NCBI GenBank assembly: GCA_030524705.1
Contig: JAUNGD010000008.1
Span: 1 to 64,000, forward strand
Length of the DNA stretch: 64,000 nucleotides
Direction: 5' to 3'
Source of the DNA: Lachnospiraceae bacterium
Lineage (GTDB): Bacteria > Bacillota > Clostridia > Lachnospirales > Lachnospiraceae
The notes below the pieces were generated by a model, which was given only the letters and a program-made list of their open reading frames with translations, did not search any database and was not told the DNA's origin. Position numbers and translations under genes: made by a program. How positions within the stretch are numbered: position 1 is the stretch's first letter; every line of letters begins with the position of its first letter. Shown in pieces: positions 51,620 to 60,158 of the stretch.

Positions 51620-53005
51620 ATGACGAAGGATATGACAGAAGGAAAACCGCTGCAGCTGATTATCGGTTTTGCGGTGCCGATGTTTTTGGGAATGCTGTTC
51701 CAGCAATTTTACAGTATGGTGGACACCATTATTGTTGGGAAATTTTTAGGTGTGAATCCTTTGGCGGGAGTTGGTTCTACCACTTCCCTGAACTTTTTGG
51801 TGATTGGATTTGTAATGGGGGTATGTAACGGATTTGCAGTACCGGTGGCACAGATGTTTGGCGCGAAAAATGAGGGTGAGCTGCGCCGATATGCAGCGAA
51901 CTGCGTCTGGCTATGCGGATTGATCTCCGTACTTCTGACCGCGGTGGTGGTGGGATTTTGCCGACCATTGCTGATTCTGCTGAGGACGCCGGAGGACATT
52001 TTTCATTATGCGTATGCATATATTGTAATTATTTTCTTGGGAATACCGTGTACCTTCCTCTATAACATGCTGGCGGGAATGCTCCGCTCGCTGGGGGACA
52101 GCAGGACTCCGGTGGTGTTCCTGGCGATTTCCTCTTTGATCAATATTGTACTGGACATTGTGTTCATTGTTGTATTCCACATGGGAGTAGAGGGACCGGC
52201 TCTTGCCACCGTGATCTCTCAGGGCGGCTCCGGACTGATCTGCCTTTGGTATATAAAAAAGAAATTTGCGGTCCTGCGGATGAGCCGGGAGGAATGGCGT
52301 CCGAGGCGGTATCACATTCGGAGACTGTGCTATATCGGGATTCCCATGGGGCTGCAGTATTCGGTGACCGCTATTGGTACTCTGGTAATACAGGCTGCCG
52401 TCAATGGATTCGGCGCGGTGGCTGTAGCAGGCGTGACCGCAGGGCAGAAGATCAATACCTTTCTCTGCTGTCCCTATGAGGCGCTGGGAGCGACCATGGC
52501 GTCCTACTGCGGGCAGAATATGGGGGCCAACAGGCTTGACCGCATCAGAAGCGGGGTAAAAGACGCTGCGCTGTGCGGATTCGTGGTCTCAGCTGTGCTT
52601 CTGGGCCTTGTGTTCCTGGGCGGCAGACCGCTTTCCATGCTCTTTTTGGATGAACCGAATCAACAGGTACTGGATTATTCTTATCATTTTTTGGCCGTTT
52701 CGGCGGCGGGCTACAGCCTTCTGACGCTGGTGAATGTCGTGCGGTTCGCAATACAGGGAATGGGATTTTCCGCGTTCGCGGTGATCGCAGGGGTATTGGA
52801 AATGATCGCCCGGGGGCTTGCGGGTACGGCAGTAGTAGCCATGGCGGGATTTACCGGTATTTGTCTGTCTAATGTGATGGCATGGCTGTTTGCGGACTGC
52901 TTTCTGATACCGGCATTTTTCCGTTGCATCCGGATGACACAGCGCCGATTGAATGGTTCCGTGCCGGAAAGAAAGATGCTCCGGAGGCGTGCGCGGATCG
53001 CGTAG
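51620..53005 (+). CDS. MATE family multidrug efflux protein
   Basis: 461 residues with about twelve hydrophobic helices in two repeated halves. Typical MATE blocks: FAVPMFLGMLFQQFYSMVD, VDTIIVGKFLG, GSTTSLNF, and the second-half counterpart around GIPMGLQYSV. It would export cationic drugs or metabolites using a sodium or proton gradient. GGAGGC precedes the ATG. Regulation by the divergent AraC-type protein is likely from the arrangement. Confidence 0.92.
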   Translation: MTKDMTEGKPLQLIIGFAVPMFLGMLFQQFYSMVDTIIVGKFLGVNPLAGVGSTTSLNFLVIGFVMGVCNGFAVPVAQMFGAKNEGELRRYAANCVWLCGLISVLLTAVVVGFCRPLLILLRTPEDIFHYAYAYIVIIFLGIPCTFLYNMLAGMLRSLGDSRTPVVFLAISSLINIVLDIVFIVVFHMGVEGPALATVISQGGSGLICLWYIKKKFAVLRMSREEWRPRRYHIRRLCYIGIPMGLQYSVTAIGTLVIQAAVNGFGAVAVAGVTAGQKINTFLCCPYEALGATMASYCGQNMGANRLDRIRSGVKDAALCGFVVSAVLLGLVFLGGRPLSMLFLDEPNQQVLDYSYHFLAVSAAGYSLLTLVNVVRFAIQGMGFSAFAVIAGVLEMIARGLAGTAVVAMAGFTGICLSNVMAWLFADCFLIPAFFRCIRMTQRRLNGSVPERKMLRRRARIA

Positions 53006-53059
53006 GCACGGCAAAGATGTGAAGGCTCCAGGGCGGAATTTCAGAAAAATAGAATTTTA

Positions 53060-54274
53060 TCATATGATGGAAGGAAGACGGACAAAAAACGTATTCCTTC
53101 CATTTTTACTTTCACACCATATTTTTCCGTGATGACAGGAGACGATGCTCTCGGCGATAGAAAGGCCGAGGCCGTAGCTCTGGTTCATGCTTCGCGCCTT
53201 GTCGATCCGGTAGAAGCGTTTGAAAATATGCTTCAGGTCGTCAGGGCTTATGGCCGGACCAGGATTTTCGACGGATAAAATGCAGTGACGCTTGCCCTGT
53301 TTTTTCAGGCAGACTGTGATTTCGGAGGACGGGTCGGAATATTTCTGTGCGTTGTCCAGCAAGATTCCGATCAGCTGCTGCATATGCGGCTCGCTTGCCC
53401 TGATGCGGATATTATTTTCCAGTTGGCTTTTTAGAGTCAGGTTCTTTTCAAAATAGATCGGTTCAAAGGGGAGCAGGGCATTTTCCACCAGAACGCTGAA
53501 ATCTAAGGCAGTCTGGGACGCTGCGACGGAACCGTTATCTACTCTAGCCAGCTCCAGCAGGCTCTCCACCAGCCCCCGCATCTGCCGGGACATGGTGAGA
53601 ATGTTGTCTGAGAACTGCCGGCGGGCAGCTTCACCATAATCCGCAGATTGAAGCATTTCTGCATTTGTAAGTATTACGGTAAGAGGCGTTTTCAGCTCGT
53701 GAGAAGCATCGGCCACGAACTGGCGCTGCTGGCTCCAGGCATGCTCCACAGGGGCGACCGCCCATTTAGCCAGAAAAATACTGATTACGAGAAAAACCGC
53801 GAAGCTGATAAGTCCAATGAAAAGACAGGTCTTCAGAAGATTTCTCAACGTGGCAAGCTCGTTGGAAATATCCGAAAAAACAAGACATTGAGAGAAAGGC
53901 GTTTTGATACGGCAGAAACGGAGATTGTATTCCCGAATCGTGCCGACGGGATTTTCGGATGCCAGGGCTGTATCTGCTAATTCCCAAAGAAAATCCTTGT
54001 CTGACAAGTCATAGTAGCCTCCGCCGTTTGCAGTAAGCTCCCCCTGCTCATTTATCTGTACGGTAAAATAAGGAAGCTTTACGTGGGGAGAAAGGTCTTC
54101 CGGCCTCCCGGCGGGGCGTGTCGGCGTGATATCTGCCGCCTGCATCATTTGAAGACTCTGGGTCTCCAGATTCCTTCGCGTGATTCCAAAGACAAGGCTG
54201 AAAATGACAATCAGCATGACCGTAACGATGGTCATGTTAAAGCAGATAAATTTGATGCGCAGCTTTTTCAACAT
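53060..54274 (-). CDS. Two-component sensor histidine kinase
   Basis: 404 residues: membrane helix about 12-31, an extracytoplasmic domain about 32-148, a second helix about 149-170, then HisKA with phospho-acceptor His192 (ADASHELKTPL) and HATPase_c (N box LLDNAQKYS, G1 region VENPGPAI, G2 SYGLGLSIAES). No HAMP domain is obvious between helix and HisKA. It overlaps the regulator gene by seven bases, so both are coexpressed. The extracellular sensor is not recognisable. Confidence 0.93.
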   Translation of the reverse strand: MLKKLRIKFICFNMTIVTVMLIVIFSLVFGITRRNLETQSLQMMQAADITPTRPAGRPEDLSPHVKLPYFTVQINEQGELTANGGGYYDLSDKDFLWELADTALASENPVGTIREYNLRFCRIKTPFSQCLVFSDISNELATLRNLLKTCLFIGLISFAVFLVISIFLAKWAVAPVEHAWSQQRQFVADASHELKTPLTVILTNAEMLQSADYGEAARRQFSDNILTMSRQMRGLVESLLELARVDNGSVAASQTALDFSVLVENALLPFEPIYFEKNLTLKSQLENNIRIRASEPHMQQLIGILLDNAQKYSDPSSEITVCLKKQGKRHCILSVENPGPAISPDDLKHIFKRFYRIDKARSMNQSYGLGLSIAESIVSCHHGKIWCESKNGRNTFFVRLPSII

Positions 54275-54945
54275 TTCTCACACACCTCCAGATGATATCC
54301 GAGCCGCCGGATAGCTTCGATACGGATGTCGGAGCCGATGCTTGTCAGTTTTTTCCTCAGAAATCCAACGTAGACCTCAACATGATTTTCCACTGCATTC
54401 GAATCATATCCCCAGACCCGGGCAAGAATGACCTCCTTTGACAGGTTGCGGTCCCGGGACTGCAGGAGAAGCCGCATCACATCAAATTCCCGGGCAGAAA
54501 GCCGCACACTTTTTTCACCGCATATCAGCGTACCGGAGGCCAGATCAAGAGAAGTATTTCCATAGGAAAGCTCATTTACCTCGGAGCCCTGTCTGCGGAG
54601 CAGAGCATTGATGCAGGCCAGCAGCTCTCTCGTGTCAAAGGGCTTGGTCAGATAGTAGTCGGCCCCGGCGTTCAGTCCTTCTACGCGGTCCAGCAGCTCC
54701 GACTTTGCAGTCAGCATCAAGATCGGAGTGGAACAGCGCTTTGCCCGCAGCTCTCTTGCCACCTGATATCCATTCATGCCCGGCAGCATGATATCAAGAA
54801 TAAGCAGATCATAGAAGGAGAGGACCGACAATTCAATGCCGGTCTCCCCATCATAAGCTGTTTCCACTTCAAAACCTTTGGCGGTCAGCAGTGTTTTTAT
54901 AGAATCTGCTAAGAGTTTTTCATCTTCTATTATTAATATCTTCAT
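54268..54945 (-). CDS. OmpR/PhoB family response regulator
   Basis: 225 residues. The receiver domain has the acidic pair Glu7-Asp8 and phospho-acceptor Asp51 (LLILDIMLPGMNGY), with Lys at TKPFDTREL. The C-terminal winged helix runs RLSAREFDVMRLL to RRLGYHLEV. The ATG at 54945 gives the canonical MKILIIEDEK; a TTG at 54984 is possible. A strong promoter lies at 55012-55040. Neighbouring divergent ABC genes are the likely target. Confidence 0.93.
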   Translation of the reverse strand: MKILIIEDEKLLADSIKTLLTAKGFEVETAYDGETGIELSVLSFYDLLILDIMLPGMNGYQVARELRAKRCSTPILMLTAKSELLDRVEGLNAGADYYLTKPFDTRELLACINALLRRQGSEVNELSYGNTSLDLASGTLICGEKSVRLSAREFDVMRLLLQSRDRNLSKEVILARVWGYDSNAVENHVEVYVGFLRKKLTSIGSDIRIEAIRRLGYHLEVCEKC

Positions 54946-55296
54946 CTTTTTAATATACCCCGCCCTTTGTCTGGAATGTCTCAAATGGAAATGTCTTCGG
55001 ATATGTAAGTCATTTTAGCAAGCCGGTTTCTCAGTGTCAACGAAAAGAACAGGAGCCGGGGCTTTTAAAATATGATTTTTCTGTGTTTTTCAGCTTCAAT
55101 TCAGCAACGAATGATACAGTGGGGAAGAACAAGGAGGAACAGAAGCGCCAGTCTTGAATAAGTCAGCTGCAGGAAAAAAGAACGGGGAATATAATCAGGC
55201 ACTGAGCGATATCTATACAAAGACAGGGCTGGAGGAAGAATTTTCACGGAACAAAATGCAGTAAAAACCCTGCACTTATATAAAGGAGGAATTATC
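54946..55296. other. Divergent control region of the two-component and Gld-type ABC genes
   Basis: About 350 bases without a convincing gene. It contains the minus-strand promoter, repeated AATGTCT at 54975-54981 and 54990-54996 (15-base period), and an open frame at 55154-55264 coding 36 residues (contains NQALSDIYTKTGLEEEF) that has AGGAGG too far upstream to be a normal start, probably a gene remnant. Confidence 0.45.
55012..55040 (-). promoter_or_regulatory. Promoter of the response regulator/kinase operon
   Basis: On the minus strand: consensus TTGACA, 17-base spacer, TAAAAT, giving a leader of about 60 bases. Confidence 0.7.
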
Positions 55297-56271
55297 GTGA
55301 TAGAAGTGAACCATCTGGTGAAACGGTATGGAAGCAATCATGCAGTAGACGATCTGTCCTTTCGTGTTGAACGCGGACAGATCTATGGATTTCTGGGGCC
55401 GAATGGCGCCGGAAAATCCACGACGATGAATATATTAACGGGGTATATTGCCCCGTCATCCGGAGAAGTAAAAATAAACGGACATGATATTCTGGAGGAT
55501 GCGGAGGCGGCCCGCAAATGTATCGGCTACCTGCCGGAGATTCCGCCGATCTATCCGGAAATGACGGTGCTGGAATACCTTACTTTTGCGGCAGAGCTGA
55601 AACGGCTGCCAGGGAAAAGCAGAGAGGCGTTGATCCTGGAAGCCATGGAGCTGACCGGCGTCGTGGAGGTGCAAAGGAGACTGATTAAAAATCTGTCAAA
55701 GGGCTTTCGGCAGCGTGTCGGTCTGGCCCAGGCGATCCTGGGATTTCCGGAGATCATTATCCTGGATGAGCCCATGGTGGGACTGGATCCAAAGCAGATC
55801 ATTGAGGTAAGAGAATTGATCAAGAAGCTGAGTGAAAAGCACACAGTCATCCTCAGCTCTCATATTTTGTCTGAAATCAGCGCGATCTGTGACCATATTA
55901 TGATTATTTCCCACGGGAAGCTGGTGGCCAGTGATACGCCGGAAAGGCTTACCAGTCTGATGAAGGGCTCTGCGTCGCTGGAGCTTACGGTGCGCTGCGA
56001 AAAGCACGGGCTGCATCAGCTGCTGAAAGATACCTCCGGTATCACCAGCTTTGAGATACTGGATTCCCCGGAGCAGGGGGCGCATGATGTGCTGATAAAA
56101 ACGGAAGGTACGACAGATTTGAGGGAAAAGCTTTTTTATGAGCTGGCCTCCCGGAAAATGGCGCTGCTGCGGATGCAGCAAAGTCATGTTTCTCTGGAGG
56201 ATGTATTCCTGGAGCTGACGGAAAATGAAGAGACAGAAGGGGAGGAAAACGAAGATGGCAGCGATCTATAA
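55297..56271 (+). CDS. ABC transporter ATP-binding protein (GldA-like)
   Basis: 324 residues of the CcmA/GldA group of ATPases that power ABC-2 permeases. Walker A GPNGAGKST (about residues 35-43), signature LSKGFRQRVGLAQAI, Walker B IIILDEPMVGLDP and H-loop SSHILSE. The C-terminal 100 residues form the extra domain common in this group. The GTG start follows AAAGGAGGA six bases upstream. It overlaps the permease gene by 17 bases. Confidence 0.92.
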   Translation: MIEVNHLVKRYGSNHAVDDLSFRVERGQIYGFLGPNGAGKSTTMNILTGYIAPSSGEVKINGHDILEDAEAARKCIGYLPEIPPIYPEMTVLEYLTFAAELKRLPGKSREALILEAMELTGVVEVQRRLIKNLSKGFRQRVGLAQAILGFPEIIILDEPMVGLDPKQIIEVRELIKKLSEKHTVILSSHILSEISAICDHIMIISHGKLVASDTPERLTSLMKGSASLELTVRCEKHGLHQLLKDTSGITSFEILDSPEQGAHDVLIKTEGTTDLREKLFYELASRKMALLRMQQSHVSLEDVFLELTENEETEGEENEDGSDL

Positions 56272-57118
56272 AAAAGAGTTCAGGGGATTTATGACTTCTA
56301 TGGTGGGATATGTGTTCATTGCATTTTTGCTGGTGGTTTCCGGAATTTATTATACGGCTTACCATCTTCAGGGAGCGTATCCAAAGTTTTCTTACACGCT
56401 GCAGTCCGTACTGTTTGTATTTCTGATTGCAGTTCCGGTACTCAGTATGCGTGTGCTGGCAGAGGAGCGGAAGCAGAAAACGGATCAGCTTCTGCTCACC
56501 TCACCGGTATCTGTGGCAGGAATCGTAATGGGGAAATATCTGGCGCTGGTGTCTGTCTTTGGAATCGCAGCGGCAGTGCTGGCGGTCTATCCGCTGATAT
56601 TGACACAGTTTGGCACGATTTCCATGGCTGAATCCTATACGGCCTTGTTTGGCTTTTTTCTGATGGGAAGCTGTTATCTTTCCATTGGCCTGTACCTTTC
56701 GTCGGTGACGGAGAGCCAGGTCATAGCGGCGGTGCTGACGTTCCTGTTTCTGTTCGTATGCTATGTGATAGAGGGGATCGCTTCTTTTTTCCCGGAAACG
56801 TCATCGGCTTCTTTTTACACGATGGTGGTCCTGGTACTGGCAGCTGCCTGTGTGATTTATTATATGGTGCATCAGGCAGTCATTACGATTGCCATAGCGG
56901 TCTGCCTGGAGGCGGCGCTTGTGGTGCTGTACCTGGTAAATGCCTCGTTTTATGAAAGCTTGATTCAGGAGCTGCTGGGGGTCCTGGACATTACGGAGCA
57001 CTTTACAGAATTTTGCAGCGGCATTCTTGACGTCACCGGAATCATATATTATCTGACCGTTATTGGAGTATTTCTGTTTCTGACGGTGCAATCCATACAG
57101 AAAAGACGGTGGAGCTAA
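56255..57118 (+). CDS. ABC-2 type permease (GldF-like)
   Basis: 287 residues with about six membrane helices, beginning MAAIYKKEFRGFMTSMVGYVF as in GldF-like permeases. The conserved loop RVLAEERKQKTDQLLLTSPVS follows the second helix. The ATG at 56255 follows GGGGAGG within the end of the ATPase gene; the overlap implies coupling. Substrate unknown. Confidence 0.88.
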   Translation: MAAIYKKEFRGFMTSMVGYVFIAFLLVVSGIYYTAYHLQGAYPKFSYTLQSVLFVFLIAVPVLSMRVLAEERKQKTDQLLLTSPVSVAGIVMGKYLALVSVFGIAAAVLAVYPLILTQFGTISMAESYTALFGFFLMGSCYLSIGLYLSSVTESQVIAAVLTFLFLFVCYVIEGIASFFPETSSASFYTMVVLVLAAACVIYYMVHQAVITIAIAVCLEAALVVLYLVNASFYESLIQELLGVLDITEHFTEFCSGILDVTGIIYYLTVIGVFLFLTVQSIQKRRWS

Positions 57119-57142
57119 GAGGATGGACAGGAGGAAGGATGC

Positions 57143-58804
57143 ATGAATAAAATAAAATCCCTATTTGTATTGAAAAGAAAAAAAGAGAGATATCCGGTCA
57201 GTATCCGGCGGATAAAAAACGGTTCCTACAGTATGGCGATGACTGTGTTTGCAGTGGCGGCTGCGGTGGCAGTAAATCTGATCGTTTCGGAGCTTCCGTC
57301 CCAGTATACGCAGATCGATATCAGCGACCAGAAGCTGACGGTGCTGAGCGACCAAACAAAAGAGTTGGCGGCGGGGCTGGAGGAGGACATTACGATTTAT
57401 TACGTGGTACAGGACGACAACCGGGATTCAAATGTTTCCCGGCTGCTGGAACGGTATGACGACCTTTCCTCACACATCACGGTGGTGGAGAAGGACCCTG
57501 TTTTAAATCCAAATTTTACATCTCAGTACACAGATGAAACTCTGTCTGAGAACAGTGTAATTGTGACCTGCAACGATGCGAAACGGGTAGTCACGTACGA
57601 CAGTATGTACGAGTCAGAATTTAATTATAATTATTATACGTATGAAACGACGGGGTTCGATGCTGAGGGCCAGATTACCAGCGCCATTGCTGCGGTGAGC
57701 TCAGAGGATCTGCCAAAGCTATATACCCTGACCGGCCATGGAGAGTCCCAGATCAACAGCTCCCTTGCCCAGTCCATTGAAAAGGAGAATATTGAGACGG
57801 AAGAGCTGAATCTGGTCACGGCAGAGAGTGTGCCCGAGGATGCGGACTGCCTGCTGGTGGCATCCCCTGCCAGCGATCTGTCAGAAGCAGAGGCGCAGAA
57901 GCTCCTCAGCTATCTGAAGACCGGCGGAAAGGCCATCGTTGTCACAGATTATACCGGAAAAGAGATGCCGAATCTAATGTCGGTACTGGAATATTACGGT
58001 CTTTCTCTGGAAGATGGGATCATCATGGAAGGAGACAGCAATTACTATATTCAGACGCCCTATTATCTGGTGCCGGATATTGCCAGCACGGAGGTATCTG
58101 CTGATATGACCGGAGGCAGCGCATACGCTTTTCTGGCTGCTGCACAGGGAATTCTCGTCTCGGAAGAGCTGCGGGACGGCCTGAGTGCCGCTCCGGTGCT
58201 TACTACGTCTTCCTCCGCTTACTCGAAGGTGGATGTGGAAAATATGACCACCTATGGGAAAGAGGACGGAGACATTGATGGCCCCTTTAACGTAGGCGTG
58301 ATCGTTACGGAGACGGTGGAGCTGACGGAGGAGCTGCTGGAGGAAGCTGAGGCAGCTATAGAGAGCGCCGGAGCATCCGCAGAGCTGGGTAGTATTTCCG
58401 GACTGGTACAGGACAGTGACGAGGCCGGGGACAACGCAGCAGGAGCAGAAGCGGCTGAGGGCGAGACCGAGGCAGCAGGAGCAGAAACGGCTGAGGATGA
58501 GACTGAAAATGCCGAAATTGAGACGGCTGAGACAAAGCTGGCGGTATATTCCTCTTCTATGCTGCTGGACGCTTCAGCTGACCAGATGGTTTCAGGGGGA
58601 AATGCAAAGCTGGTCATGAACACTCTAAGCTGGATGTGCGGACATACGTCCACTGTATCGGTTCCTTCAAAAAGCATGTCCGTAAATTACCTGACAGTTA
58701 CCTCCGCCAGCAGCAGCTTCTGGAGTATTATCGTAATCGGTATCATACCGGGGGCCTTCCTGATAGGAGGGCTCTATATCTGGCTGAAGAGGCGGAAGCA
58801 GTAG
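57143..58804 (+). CDS. GldG-family ABC transporter auxiliary protein
   Basis: 553 residues: one N-terminal membrane helix (MAMTVFAVAAAVAVNLIVSE), a large extracytoplasmic ABC_transp_aux-type domain (LSDQTKELAAGLEEDITIYYV, YTLTGHGESQ, DYTGKEMPNLMSVLEYYGL) and a C-terminal helix (IIVIGIIPGAFLIGGLYIWL). Before the last part is a low-complexity Ala/Glu stretch (about residues 420-465) with repeats such as AAGAETAEDE. In gliding bacteria GldF/GldG pair with GldA; in Firmicutes the role is unknown. GGAGGAAGG precedes the ATG. Confidence 0.85.
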   Translation: MNKIKSLFVLKRKKERYPVSIRRIKNGSYSMAMTVFAVAAAVAVNLIVSELPSQYTQIDISDQKLTVLSDQTKELAAGLEEDITIYYVVQDDNRDSNVSRLLERYDDLSSHITVVEKDPVLNPNFTSQYTDETLSENSVIVTCNDAKRVVTYDSMYESEFNYNYYTYETTGFDAEGQITSAIAAVSSEDLPKLYTLTGHGESQINSSLAQSIEKENIETEELNLVTAESVPEDADCLLVASPASDLSEAEAQKLLSYLKTGGKAIVVTDYTGKEMPNLMSVLEYYGLSLEDGIIMEGDSNYYIQTPYYLVPDIASTEVSADMTGGSAYAFLAAAQGILVSEELRDGLSAAPVLTTSSSAYSKVDVENMTTYGKEDGDIDGPFNVGVIVTETVELTEELLEEAEAAIESAGASAELGSISGLVQDSDEAGDNAAGAEAAEGETEAAGAETAEDETENAEIETAETKLAVYSSSMLLDASADQMVSGGNAKLVMNTLSWMCGHTSTVSVPSKSMSVNYLTVTSASSSFWSIIVIGIIPGAFLIGGLYIWLKRRKQ

Positions 58805-58845
58805 GAGCACCTCCTATAATATGACACGGAAAGGAATTTTGTAAT

Positions 58846-59967
58846 ATGAAGAAAAAGGGAATGACTCTGGCTGCCAGCGCGGTTCTGCTTGGCTGCCTGT
58901 TCGGTGCATACGCTTTTCTAAGGATAGGTAATCAAACGGCCCAGAAGGAGTCAGAAGCGGAGGAAAATGCACCGATATTGACTATGGACACAGAAAATAT
59001 CACATCTTTGTGCTTTGCCATAGGGGACACCCAGGCGGAATTCGATCATACGGATGAGGGCTGGATTCTGAAGGAGGATGAAACGTTTCCGGTAAACGAA
59101 GAAAGCATTGCGCTTCTTTTGGAGGATCTGGCGGCTTTGCCTGCGGTACGGACACTGACCGGGATAGAGGATGTCAGTGAGTATGGATTTGAAGAGCCGC
59201 AGAATTCCATTGCCTTTACAGATGCTGAGGGCAATGAGACAACACTGGTCATCGGAGCTACCAATCAGGGGACCGGCGACGATTACATGATGCTGGACGG
59301 AGATACCTCTGTGGTCTATACCATCGGCTCTGCGCTTCGCACCTCTATCTCGGAAGATCCGTATGATTATGCGCGCAGCGAGTCGCTGCCGATCATATAC
59401 AGCACAAAGGTAAACGGTGTGACGGTGGAGCAGGGAGAGGGAGGATACCGCCTGTACCAGGAGGATGATGTGTGGTATGTGGAAAATGAAGAAGGAGAGA
59501 TTGCGGAGGCGGATGAAGACGCGGTAGAAGCTGCAATCTCCACGGTGCTTAATTCATTGAATTATAAGGATTTTCTGGAGCATAACTGCCAGGATGGGAC
59601 AGCGTATGGTCTGGGGGAGGACGCCTGGAAGCTTACAATATTCTATCAGGAAGAAGCTGAGGCCGGAACCGAGAACAACGCGGAGGACAGCACGGAGACC
59701 GGGACAGAAAACGGCGCGGAACAGAAGGCGGAATCGGGAAATGCAGTACAAGAAATGCTGACGTTCCGAATCGGAAATAAGGATGCGAACGAAGATTACT
59801 ATGTGCAGATGGAAGGTTCCGGGGAGGTACATACACTTTCAGGAGCGATACTGTCAGAGCTTCTGGATGTACCGGCCTCTGATTGGGTAAAGGAAGAGGA
59901 AGAGACGGAGAGTGAGGCGGAGACGGAAAGCGAGGCAAAAGCTGAAAGTGAGGTAGAGACGGACTAA
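58846..59967 (+). CDS. DUF4340 domain protein
   Basis: 373 residues with an N-terminal hydrophobic segment (LAASAVLLGCLFGAYAFL; the LLGC may be a lipobox, otherwise a membrane anchor). The DUF4340 extracellular domain has two similar halves (TSLCFAIGDTQAEFDH, WILKEDETFPVNEESI). Two acidic low-complexity stretches occur, about residues 268-300 and the C terminus (ETESEAETESEA). DUF4340 genes commonly accompany GldG-like genes, and this one ends the four-gene unit. Confidence 0.82.
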   Translation: MKKKGMTLAASAVLLGCLFGAYAFLRIGNQTAQKESEAEENAPILTMDTENITSLCFAIGDTQAEFDHTDEGWILKEDETFPVNEESIALLLEDLAALPAVRTLTGIEDVSEYGFEEPQNSIAFTDAEGNETTLVIGATNQGTGDDYMMLDGDTSVVYTIGSALRTSISEDPYDYARSESLPIIYSTKVNGVTVEQGEGGYRLYQEDDVWYVENEEGEIAEADEDAVEAAISTVLNSLNYKDFLEHNCQDGTAYGLGEDAWKLTIFYQEEAEAGTENNAEDSTETGTENGAEQKAESGNAVQEMLTFRIGNKDANEDYYVQMEGSGEVHTLSGAILSELLDVPASDWVKEEEETESEAETESEAKAESEVETD

Positions 59968-60012
59968 GGTCCTGAAATCTTTCAAAAAAGTCTTAAAATA
60001 CCATAAAATCCA

Positions 60013-60040
60013 TTGACTTACACCACGGGAGTTATATAAT
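60013..60040 (+). promoter_or_regulatory. Promoter of the dnaK paralogue
   Basis: TTGACT, 16-base spacer, TATAAT, about 120 bases before the start at 60159. No CIRCE element (TTAGCACTC-N9-GAGTGCTAA) is visible, unlike the usual hrcA-grpE-dnaK operon. Confidence 0.7.
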
Positions 60041-60158
60041 TTCCAGAAAAATCACTTATAGTAAACGGCAAATATATTTGTGGTCTACTATATACCCTCC
60101 GGGGGATACGTGCAATCTTGCAGGGAAGATAAAAGAAGCAAATTTGGAGGAAATCAAA

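Noticed and set aside
59968..60158. CIRCE heat-shock operator before the dnaK paralogue
   Set aside because: No TTAGCACTC/GAGTGCTAA pair is present.
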